Source: Candidatus Melainabacteria bacterium (GTDB lineage Bacteria > Cyanobacteriota > Vampirovibrionia > Obscuribacterales > Obscuribacteraceae). Taken from it: DNA of 50,001 nucleotides. Of the stretch, positions 43,690 to 50,001 are shown piece after piece (within the stretch, counting starts at the first letter, position 1; each line of letters begins with the position of its first letter). The stretch is from the NCBI GenBank assembly GCA_003151275.1, contig PLXC01000122.1, positions 1 through 50,001 of the forward strand, given 5' to 3'. The translations under genes were made by a program, and so were the position numbers. The notes beneath the pieces are model-generated. The model saw nothing but the letters and a program-made list of their open reading frames with translations, did not search any database and was not told the DNA's origin.

Positions 43690-44169
43690 ATGCTTCAATG
43701 CGCCATTCCCAATACTGCAAACGTCACCGGATTCCTGCCCGGCACTGCCAAGCCTAGTCCCATCCACGGACTGTATCGAGCGATTTTGACTTGTGAGCTG
43801 GTCAAGCTTGAAAAAGCTATCTACGAATATCAGCATGATCTTAATGGCTTGTTATCCCACATCGAAATGCTGGGACTCATGTTAAACAGTCGTGAATTGG
43901 TGGTCACCGCCAAGAAATTCAGCTGGAGGAGAGGCAGTACGATCAAATGGGGAGTTGTCTGTGAGTTCAGATTGATCAGAGCCCATAGAATTCTTATGAT
44001 TCCTACAGAGCCAGATTTTCCCAGCGTCGTTTTGGAACACCAACCTGGAACATCCGGCACAAAGTCTTGTGATTCACCGGAATTGCTGATGCGGCAAATT
44101 GGCAAAATAGCCGGTCTGCCGATCTGCTTTGCACCGCCACCACCTCTCGCTTTCGCAGGAGTACAGTGA
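43690..44169 (+). CDS. hypothetical protein (159 aa)
   Basis: Chosen start ATG 43690 because GGAAGGAG lies seven bases upstream; an open frame begins earlier at 43636 but has no site. Unrecognised: helical, moderately basic (LYRAILTCELVKLEKAIYEY, RELVVTAKKFSWRRG), with a Pro-rich tail (CFAPPPPLAFAGV). No signal peptide. It lies 16 bases before the ADP-ribosylglycohydrolase gene on the same strand, so the two may be one operon and this product could be its partner or target, but that is a guess. Confidence 0.7.
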   Translation: MLQCAIPNTANVTGFLPGTAKPSPIHGLYRAILTCELVKLEKAIYEYQHDLNGLLSHIEMLGLMLNSRELVVTAKKFSWRRGSTIKWGVVCEFRLIRAHRILMIPTEPDFPSVVLEHQPGTSGTKSCDSPELLMRQIGKIAGLPICFAPPPPLAFAGVQ

Positions 44170-44185
44170 CCCCTAACTGGGCGCA

Positions 44186-45166
44186 ATGGCTCTGTTCCTC
44201 GCTCCAGTATCTTCAGGTAGGCATCATATACAAAGACGCGCCCGCTGTTTACCCGTTAGAGGTTCGGTGCTAGGTCTTGCGGCAGGAGACGCCGTCGGCA
44301 CCACGCTCGAATTCCAACGCCCAGGATCATTCCAACCAATAACAGACATGGTCGGTGGTGGACCTTTCAAATTGAAGGTAGGGCAATGGACCGATGATAC
44401 ATCGATGATGATGTGTCTGGGAACAAGCCTTGTCGATTGCCGAGGCTTCAATGCTGTTGACCAGATGCAACGCTATGTTCGGTGGTATCGGACTGGCTAC
44501 ATGAGCAGCAACGGTGAGTGTTTCGACATAGGCACTACCGTTCGAGCCGCTCTTCATCAGTTTGAATTAACATCCGAGCCCTACTGCGGCAGCGCCGATC
44601 CTAACACCGCCGGTAATGGCTCGCTGATGCGCTTGGCGCCTGTGCTGCTGGCTTTCGTTAACGATCCCGTCAAGGCAATCGAAATCGCTGCACTTAGTTC
44701 TCGCACCACGCACGGTGCACTGGTTGCTGTCGATGCTTGCCGGTTCATGGCTGCTCTCATTATTGGTGCCCTCAACGGCGCATCGAAAGATGAGCTGCTT
44801 TCGGATCACTACAGTCCGACGGCTGGATACTGGGAAGAGCAACCGCTATGCCCCGAAATCATGGCGATCGCACGTGGGTCGTACCAGAACAACGAACCTC
44901 CAATAATCAAGGGAACCGGCTATGCAGCCAAGTCTCTTGAGGCGACACTCTGGGCTTTCTACAACAGTAAGTCATTTGAAGAAGGATGCCTGAAGGCGGC
45001 CAACCTCGGCGATGACGCGGACACGACAGCAGCCATATTCGGTCAACTCGCTGGTGCGTACTACGGCATCGAAAGCATTCCCGCTAATTGGCTCAAGCAC
45101 CTCGCCAAGCGTAGTGAGCTAGAAGCGCTTGCCGACCAGCTCCTCGAGCTTTCGACCGAGCTGTAG
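44186..45166 (+). CDS. ADP-ribosylglycohydrolase (DraG/ARH-type)
   Basis: 326 aa, the normal family size. The dinuclear-metal motifs are present: GQWTDDTSMMMCLG (first Thr-Asp-Asp) and LGDDADTTAAIFGQLAGAYYG (second Asp-x-Asp-Thr), together with GSLMRLAPV. These enzymes remove ADP-ribose from Arg or other acceptors and reverse signalling or toxin modification. The first 25 residues (SSGRHHIQRRARCLP) precede the usual start GSVLGLAAGDAVG, so the true start could lie later than ATG 44186. No ADP-ribosyltransferase gene is visible in this window; the 159-aa neighbour upstream is a candidate partner only by position. Confidence 0.9.
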   Translation: MALFLAPVSSGRHHIQRRARCLPVRGSVLGLAAGDAVGTTLEFQRPGSFQPITDMVGGGPFKLKVGQWTDDTSMMMCLGTSLVDCRGFNAVDQMQRYVRWYRTGYMSSNGECFDIGTTVRAALHQFELTSEPYCGSADPNTAGNGSLMRLAPVLLAFVNDPVKAIEIAALSSRTTHGALVAVDACRFMAALIIGALNGASKDELLSDHYSPTAGYWEEQPLCPEIMAIARGSYQNNEPPIIKGTGYAAKSLEATLWAFYNSKSFEEGCLKAANLGDDADTTAAIFGQLAGAYYGIESIPANWLKHLAKRSELEALADQLLELSTEL

Positions 45167-45336
45167 CGATCTCGGATGGATGCGCTTCCATGAACGTGAA
45201 AAGGTTCGCCAACTGCCATTTGCTCATTGTCACACTGTCGTAACACGACAAGTGCGACTATGAATTCATCAACAGACTGAATCGGTGGTCGCCTCTGGCG
45301 CCATTGCTGCTGCCTTGTACTCAGAGGAGAGATGAT

Positions 45337-46296
45337 ATGCCCGACATTCCACACTCGAATGACAACATACCAAATGTCACAGGGTGCTTTGACAAAGTTC
45401 CTTTTCCTTGTCTTCCAGCAACTGACATTTACTCGACCACAATGTCTTTCTTGTCAAAGCATGATGACAAAGTCGCCGCTAACGACGCCGCAGTTAAAGC
45501 GGGAACACTTCCCAATATAGAGATTGAGAGGGGCGCGATTCCCAAAGTGCCGCAAATCGGCGCAATGGAAAACGACGTAACTGCAGTTCATAACGCAGCG
45601 CCACAAGGCCACAGAGTGCTCATTTTTCCCAAGCAGAATTCAGAATCTGCGCCTGACACCAAAATGATTAGTTCTCCCAATCACGGATCAGATTCCGTAC
45701 CCTCCGAACCACCCAGTTCTACAATCGCTCAGGATCTCGGCAGAGGCGTAGTTAAAGAACTTACGGAACATCCAAACCTGGTTCTGGGAACCGTGTTGAG
45801 TAGCGCAGCTATGGGCGCACTATCTACAGTGCTGGCGCCTGAAATTGTATTAGGGGCAGCAGCGGTCGGTATCGGATATGGTGCCTATCGACTTGGTCAG
45901 CATCTTGGTGGCTGGATTCATGATGCGCGTGTTGTGTCGCGGCCAAAAGAATTCTCAGCCAAAGAAGTGGAGAAAGCGCACCTCGATATTGAAAATGTTG
46001 GTGGCGGGGCATTTCTTATGGTAGCGGGAGGCGCAGGTGGCTTTGCAGGCGCAGACGCGGCAATCATGCTAAAAACTTCAATGAGCACCGCTTTTTTCAA
46101 CAATGCTACCGCAGAGGCAGCGGCTTTAAGATTCAGCCATGACTCACCAATGGCTGGAATCGCCAAGCCAATTGAACGTGTCACTTTCGGTCAGGCTGCA
46201 TATGCAACGCCGATTATAGCTATCAGTAATATAGGGGGTGCACTCGCAAAGCCTGAACCACTCACTCCCGCTCAGGTGCCGCTTGCAAAGCGATAG
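45337..46296 (+). CDS. hypothetical protein with Gly/Ala-rich membrane-like helices
   Basis: 319 aa from ATG 45337 (AGGAG about eight bases upstream). Unrecognised. The first 135 residues are polar and possibly disordered. Then two hydrophobic Gly/Ala-rich stretches appear, about 152-183 (VLGTVLSSAAMGALSTVLAP, VLGAAAVGIGYGAYRLGQHL) and about 215-240 (GGGAFLMVAGGAGGFAGADAA). No signal peptide. The pattern resembles the 440-aa protein at 26919 (polar end, glycine-zipper-like core) and such designs occur in membrane-inserting proteins. Function unknown. Confidence 0.68.
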   Translation: MPDIPHSNDNIPNVTGCFDKVPFPCLPATDIYSTTMSFLSKHDDKVAANDAAVKAGTLPNIEIERGAIPKVPQIGAMENDVTAVHNAAPQGHRVLIFPKQNSESAPDTKMISSPNHGSDSVPSEPPSSTIAQDLGRGVVKELTEHPNLVLGTVLSSAAMGALSTVLAPEIVLGAAAVGIGYGAYRLGQHLGGWIHDARVVSRPKEFSAKEVEKAHLDIENVGGGAFLMVAGGAGGFAGADAAIMLKTSMSTAFFNNATAEAAALRFSHDSPMAGIAKPIERVTFGQAAYATPIIAISNIGGALAKPEPLTPAQVPLAKR

Positions 46297-46379
46297 AAAA
46301 CAACCAGCGAACAGCTTAGTCAAGCTTTTCTTCTGTCATGTACGTTCCAGGTAAGCGCGAGCGGAAGTGTCGCAATCAA
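46295..46379 (-). pseudogene. decayed copy of the 3' end of glpT
   Basis: About 85 bases matching 46761-46845 with roughly nine differences counted by eye and no indels. Read on the minus strand it codes LIATLPLALTWNVHDRRKA and a stop (46320-46322), against LIATLLLALTWNVHDRRKE in the functional gene. The copied tract continues past the stop into the downstream cttagtca-gaacagc region, so it is a segmental duplication, not an independent gene. Confidence 0.75.
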
Positions 46380-46390
46380 GCAAAATCTGG

Positions 46391-46692
46391 TCATACAGGG
46401 AACTGTCTGACCAGTTCGTAATCTTCCTCTTTTACTTCTATCGTAGGCTGCCAGTTTTGCACCCCGTCATCATCATTTAGAGGATAACACCCGAAGCGCC
46501 CACCCGGAATAACACTTGGTTGCTGAACAGGTAATCTTCATAGCCCGTACCAGGCACATGCATCAACGCCACTAACAAAGCCCTTCTTTGCAGAGACGCT
46601 GCTTCTTCATGCTGGAATTTCGATCGTAAGAAATGGCTCTTACGCATAAGAGCCGTGCATTCGCTGCGAAGTTCAGAGCCTGAGAAGGACAT
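46391..46692 (-). pseudogene. frameshifted small gene (about 100 aa if restored)
   Basis: From ATG 46690-46692 (GAGG ten bases upstream) one frame gives 71 aa ending at 46477. A -1 shift around the CCC run at 46499-46501 continues the reading as GRFGCYPLNDDDGVQNWQP ... EVKEEDYELVRQFPV and a stop at 46391, a normal acidic, protein-like C-terminus. The total, 302 bases, is one short of 303, as expected for a single deleted base. Helical N-terminal part (QHEEAASLQRRALLVALMHV); no known family recognised. Assembly or sequencing error, pseudogene or programmed frameshift cannot be told apart here. Confidence 0.6.
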
Positions 46693-46785
46693 TGTTTATC
46701 GACCTCGAAGTTTACACTGCACATCAATCATAGCAAGTGGTGGCTAACAGTCCGAACCTAAGAAAACAAACAGTGAACAGCTTAG

Positions 46786-48114
46786 TCATTCTTTCCTTCT
46801 GTCATGCACATTCCAGGTAAGCGCGAGCAGAAGTGTGGCAATCAATCCTGCTACGATGATCACTGTAAAACCCATGTCCCAGCCAAAATTCTGCACTGTG
46901 AATCCAATGCCCACTTCGGCAGCAGTCGCACCAAGATAACCAAAGAGCCCTGTAAGTCCGGCGGCGGTGCCTACGGCTTTCTTTGGCACCAGATCGCACG
47001 CAGCCACTCCAATTAGCATCACCGGCCCATAAATCAGAAACCCAATTGCGATTAATGCAATGGAGTCGACCAGGTAATGTCCCTTTGGGTTTTGCCAGTA
47101 CACTATAACGGCCGCTGCCACCAGTGTCATCGAAATCACCATCACAGGTGATCGTCGCCCGTGAAAAATTTTGTCGCTCGCCCAGCCTGAAAAGAGCATT
47201 CCAGGAATTCCAGCAAGCTCATACAAGCTAGATTGCCATGCGGAATTTGTAATCGAATAGCCCTTCACCTCGGTAAGGTAAGTTGGTGCCCAATTTACCA
47301 CGCCATATCGAACGATATAAACGAAAACATTGGCAGCAGCGTATATCCAGAGGAACTTGTTGTTTAGAACATATTTGAAGAGGATCTCAGATCCGGAAAG
47401 CTCACGTTCTCTGTCCTCAACTGCTGTTGTTGGATAATCATTCTTGTACTCTTCAATAGTGGGCAGTCCCACTGATTGAGGCGTGTCACGCATGAAAATC
47501 AAGACGATGATTCCGATGACTATCGAAAGAAGCGCAGGAACATAGAACGCGCTTTTCCACGATCCAATGAGAATAATTGAGTAACTGGCAACGACGGGGG
47601 CAAGCATTCCGCCAACGTTGTGGGCGAGGTTCCATACTGCCATTTTTGTGCCGCGCTCTTTGTCTGAGAACCAGTGCACCATGGTTCTTCCGCACGGGGG
47701 CCAGCCCATGCCCTGAAACCATCCATTCAAAGACCAGAAAATCACCATGAGAAAAAGTCCTGGCAGAAATCCGAAAACCAAATTCACAAGCCCCGAAAGT
47801 ATTAGTCCGGTCGCCAGGAAATATCGCGGATTAGAGCGATCAGACAAATTGCCCATCAAAAATTTGCTTATGCCGTAGGCGATTGTCAGCGCTGATGCAA
47901 GCAGCCCGACGTCGCCTTTGCTGAGCCCAAGTTCGCTAATCAGGTATGGTTTCGCTACATTTATGTTGGCTCTGACGAGATAATACCCGGCGTAGCCAAC
48001 GAAAATCGTGCTCATTATCTGAGCTCGGTAGCGCTTGTATTCAGGATCTACTGTGTCAGCAGGGAGGCGTTCAATATGAGGCGCAGGCTTGAATATTTGT
48101 GTGAAGTGGGGCAT
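46786..48114 (-). CDS. glpT: glycerol-3-phosphate/phosphate antiporter (GlpT-like MFS transporter)
   Basis: 442 aa, twelve membrane helices of the organophosphate:phosphate antiporter family. Strong GlpT-type strings: NGWFQGMGWPPCGRTMVHWFS, WNLAHNVGGM, YIVRYGVVNWAPTYL, AIGFLIYGPVMLIG, PKKAVGTAAGLTGLFGYLGA. The two substrate-binding arginines correspond to Arg48 (YYLVRANI) and Arg269, and His165 is in place, so transport function is expected: uptake of glycerol-3-phosphate in exchange for inorganic phosphate. UhpT/UhpC relatives are possible but the helix 10-11 string favours GlpT. No glycerol catabolism genes are near. A decayed copy of its last 60 bases lies downstream. Confidence 0.88.
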   Translation of the reverse strand: MPHFTQIFKPAPHIERLPADTVDPEYKRYRAQIMSTIFVGYAGYYLVRANINVAKPYLISELGLSKGDVGLLASALTIAYGISKFLMGNLSDRSNPRYFLATGLILSGLVNLVFGFLPGLFLMVIFWSLNGWFQGMGWPPCGRTMVHWFSDKERGTKMAVWNLAHNVGGMLAPVVASYSIILIGSWKSAFYVPALLSIVIGIIVLIFMRDTPQSVGLPTIEEYKNDYPTTAVEDRERELSGSEILFKYVLNNKFLWIYAAANVFVYIVRYGVVNWAPTYLTEVKGYSITNSAWQSSLYELAGIPGMLFSGWASDKIFHGRRSPVMVISMTLVAAAVIVYWQNPKGHYLVDSIALIAIGFLIYGPVMLIGVAACDLVPKKAVGTAAGLTGLFGYLGATAAEVGIGFTVQNFGWDMGFTVIIVAGLIATLLLALTWNVHDRRKE

Positions 48115-48337
48115 GCTCTTTTGCCTGCATGTGGGATGCCTACAATTCTACGCCGCGCAGGTTGTCATCATCGCCCAAAAGGACGATAAAAGGTTAATAA
48201 ATCAGCTTTGCCGACTCATGGTGCGATTACTTAAATTCGGGTCATCACAGCGAAAAACAATCGATGCCGCGCATCGCGTTGGAAAGAGCACAGCGTATAC
48301 TTGAATCTCTTGGACACCAGTTACCACAGACACAAAC

Positions 48338-49654
48338 ATGTTCGGCTGCCTCGTTGATACGCTACTTTTGCAGTTGCTCGTCATAATTTTAACGAGCAGA
48401 GCTTTTGGATTGCTCTTCCGAAAATATCTCGCACTACCTTACGTGCTGGGCGAAATGTTAGCCGGCATCGCGCTCGGTCCGTCGTTACTGGGAGCAATTT
48501 TCCCAGCACTCGAACAGTACATCTTCCCCACATCAAGTCTTGGGACACTATATGTGATGAGCCAAATTGGGCTCATCTTGTATATGTTCATGACCGGACT
48601 AACCTTTCGACTCGACACGGTTTCTGGACAGAAGAAAGAAATAGTACTAATGACGGTGCTTGGTTATTTGTGTCCACTTATTGCTGGAATCGCTTTATCG
48701 CAATATCTAATGTCTTGCAGCTTACTAAAAAGCGCTCCGGACAACTGGAACGTTGTTTTCTTCTTTTCCACTGTTCTTACAAGCACGGCTCTGCCAGTGC
48801 TTTCTCGCGTGCTTGAAGAGTTGAAGATCGCAGGCACTCGACTTGGCACCAGATGTATGCTGGTCGCAGCCATTACCGATATCATAGGATGCGCATTCAT
48901 CACCATCACAACTGCCGCAACGAATCCGCCGCATGCTGCGTTGATGTTTTTGGGCATGGTGGCTTTACTAAGTTCTCTTTTGATGGTGTTCGGTAAACGA
49001 ATTTTCGCATTTTTTGAACGGTGGCAAAAACGAGATAACGGCCTGAGCGAAACAACTTTTGCTTTTGTACTATGCTTACTGTTTGCATGTGTTCTCGTGG
49101 CAGAACAATTTAAGATTCAACCAGTTTTTACTGCCTTCGCCCTTGGGGCGGTATTACCGCGTGGTTCCTTTGGCGAAGCGATATGCAAGAAATTGCATGG
49201 TGTCACAGTGGTATTACTGTTACCGATCTTTTTGACATTTTCCGGTCTGAACACAAAAATTTGGATGCTCAATTCTCTGCCTCTGGTAACAATCACAGTT
49301 TGCATAACGGCAATTGCATGCCTTTCAAAAATAGTCGGATGCGCCACCGCAAGCAAGCTCTCGGGCGAGCCATGGAGAGTGGCTCTCGGCACGGGAGCGC
49401 TAATGAATAGCCGCGGCATGATTGGACTTGTGATTCTGAACTTAGGTTTCCAACTCGGACTAATTACTCAACCGCTCTTTACAGTGTTGGCGATCATGGA
49501 TCTTGTTACCACGGTGATCGCGCCTCCGTTGTTTTTAAAGTTCCTTGGCACGTCAGCGTTAGTTGACTTGCGTACAGAGAATGTGATGAATAACGCAAAA
49601 AAAGGCAGAACCGGAAAATTGACGCTGAGAGAGCACGAGAGCTCTACTTGCTGA
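48338..49654 (+). CDS. CPA2-type cation/proton antiporter (Kef-like), no soluble domains
   Basis: 438 aa, about twelve membrane helices: VLGEMLAGIALGPSLLG, SQIGLILYMFMTGLTFRLD, VFFFSTVLTSTALPVLSRVL, LVAAITDIIGCAF with one conserved Asp in the ion-binding helix, FTAFALGAVLPRG, LLPIFLTFSGLNTKIW, GTGALMNSRGMIGLVILNLGF. These are the CPA2 landmarks; TDIIG instead of a doubled-Asp motif suggests K+/H+ rather than electrogenic Na+/H+ exchange. No TrkA-N or USP domain. It starts at ATG 48338 without a clear ribosome binding site and diverges from glpT. A second, larger antiporter is at 23372. Confidence 0.88.
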   Translation: MFGCLVDTLLLQLLVIILTSRAFGLLFRKYLALPYVLGEMLAGIALGPSLLGAIFPALEQYIFPTSSLGTLYVMSQIGLILYMFMTGLTFRLDTVSGQKKEIVLMTVLGYLCPLIAGIALSQYLMSCSLLKSAPDNWNVVFFFSTVLTSTALPVLSRVLEELKIAGTRLGTRCMLVAAITDIIGCAFITITTAATNPPHAALMFLGMVALLSSLLMVFGKRIFAFFERWQKRDNGLSETTFAFVLCLLFACVLVAEQFKIQPVFTAFALGAVLPRGSFGEAICKKLHGVTVVLLLPIFLTFSGLNTKIWMLNSLPLVTITVCITAIACLSKIVGCATASKLSGEPWRVALGTGALMNSRGMIGLVILNLGFQLGLITQPLFTVLAIMDLVTTVIAPPLFLKFLGTSALVDLRTENVMNNAKKGRTGKLTLREHESSTC

Positions 49655-49671
49655 TTGCAACGCGACTTTCC

Positions 49672-49699
49672 GCGAGTGATGCATGAAATCTTCACTCGC
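49672..49699. terminator. hairpin after the second antiporter
   Basis: GCGAGTGA (49672-49679) and TCACTCGC (49692-49699), 8-bp stem with a 12-base loop, 17 bases beyond the stop. No T-run follows. Confidence 0.4.
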
Positions 49700-49757
49700 T
49701 GAGCGCCGATCTTAACATTGGTTTTAATCCCTAGCGAGCTAGATTTCCTGAGCATAT

Positions 49758-49787
49758 TTGGACGGAATTATCATTTACAGGTATAAC
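49758..49787 (+). promoter_or_regulatory. promoter of the toxin gene
   Basis: TTGGAC (49758-49763) and TATAAC (49782-49787), spacer 18. Transcription would start near 49794, 15 bases before the ATG. Confidence 0.5.
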
Positions 49788-49801
49788 ACTAGGTGATATA
49801 C
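49781..49801. promoter_or_regulatory. 21-bp operator palindrome of the RelE-type gene
   Basis: GTATAACAC and GTGATATAC flank TAG, with one mismatched pair. It overlaps the -10 box and the predicted start, the usual place for autorepression by a toxin-antitoxin complex. Confidence 0.6.
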
Positions 49802-49808
49802 TTGTCAT

Positions 49809-50001
49809 ATGCGATCGTTTAAAACTCGAGAATTTGCTAAGTCAGCTATGTCCGAAGGTTTGACAGACAAAGTTCTTGCTCACGCACTCGCTGAAATACG
49901 CAGTGGATTGATCAATGCCAAGCTAGGGGGCAATTTAGTCAAGAAACGCATCGCAATTGGCAATAAAGGTAGAGCGGTGGTTTGCGCACGATTATTGTTT
50001 A
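49809..50001 (+). CDS. RelE-family toxin, C-terminus cut by window edge
   Basis: Sixty-four codons from ATG 49809 run off the window. MRSFKTREFAKSAMSEGLTD and GLINAKLGGNLVKKRIAIGNKGRAVV match the PF06296-type RelE toxins (aromatic-residue start, then ...ADLGGGLIKKR... and a Gly-Lys-x-Gly loop). These are expected to be RNases paired with an XRE-type antitoxin usually encoded just downstream, outside this window. The leader is only about 15 bases and no ribosome binding site is seen. Confidence 0.75.
   Translation, partial: MRSFKTREFAKSAMSEGLTDKVLAHALAEIRSGLINAKLGGNLVKKRIAIGNKGRAVVCARLLF

Noticed and set aside
1..50001. Mobile element, prophage or tRNA-linked island
   Set aside because: No transposase, integrase, tRNA or att-like direct repeats were seen; the toxin-antitoxin genes alone are not enough evidence.

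Overview
The window is a chromosome-like stretch of a Gram-negative bacterium (outer-membrane TolC/RND efflux, many Sec signal peptides), with GC close to 50% by eye. No rRNA, tRNA, transposase, integrase or CRISPR array was seen. Several features fit the non-photosynthetic sister lineage of Cyanobacteria (Melainabacteria/Vampirovibrionia, especially Obscuribacterales-like genomes). These are a Ser/Thr kinase with an N-terminal zinc-ribbon and C-terminal TPR-like region, TPR-caspase proteins, a Uma2 endonuclease, a cyanobacterial-style periplasmic domain on an antiporter, and at least five copies of the HIP1 octamer GCGATCGC. This placement is an inference, not proof.

Layout. 1-13568: an efflux block with a truncated TolC-like protein, two RND pumps, two periplasmic adaptors and a GntR/FCD regulator, plus a DUF4239 membrane protein and a secreted Gln/Asn/Met-rich repeat protein. 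The GntR gene and pump 1 diverge from a long palindrome carrying a TATAAT box in each arm. 13835-17844: the kinase, a divergent unknown protein and an AlkD-like DNA glycosylase. 18216-21828: a probable metal-handling cluster: a His-rich secreted protein, a small membrane protein with a His-rich tail (DUF5132/PacL-like), an HMA-like membrane protein, and a P1B-type ATPase whose CPC motif is replaced by Phe-Ser-Thr. 21857-22527: a BrnT/BrnA-like toxin-antitoxin pair with four operator sites at 9-bp spacing. 23372-25933: a three-part fusion (periplasmic domain, CPA2 antiporter, tandem USP domains) that seems to start at a non-standard ATC codon.

25965-28241 holds two unknown proteins. 28331-32367 holds two overlapping caspase-family genes behind a good sigma70-like promoter; 32614-34125 encodes a DUF900-like alpha/beta hydrolase. 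34476-36887: a TPR/membrane protein and a MshEN-like protein. 37053-41256: Uma2, a secreted serine hydrolase, a BNR/Asp-box protein and a secreted LRR protein. 41349-46296: a Kv-type potassium channel, an ARPP-1/DUF6569 protein, an ADP-ribosylglycohydrolase and hypotheticals. 46295-48114: GlpT, with a decayed copy of its own 3' end and a frameshifted small gene downstream. 48338-end: a second CPA2 antiporter and a truncated RelE-family toxin behind a 21-bp palindrome.

The most promising candidates for something undescribed are the tandem caspase operon beside the SHGA-motif hydrolase, the PacL-like/HMA/Cys-less P-ATPase cluster, the ATC-initiated antiporter fusion, and the duplicated gene ends at 2265-2408 and 46295-46845.
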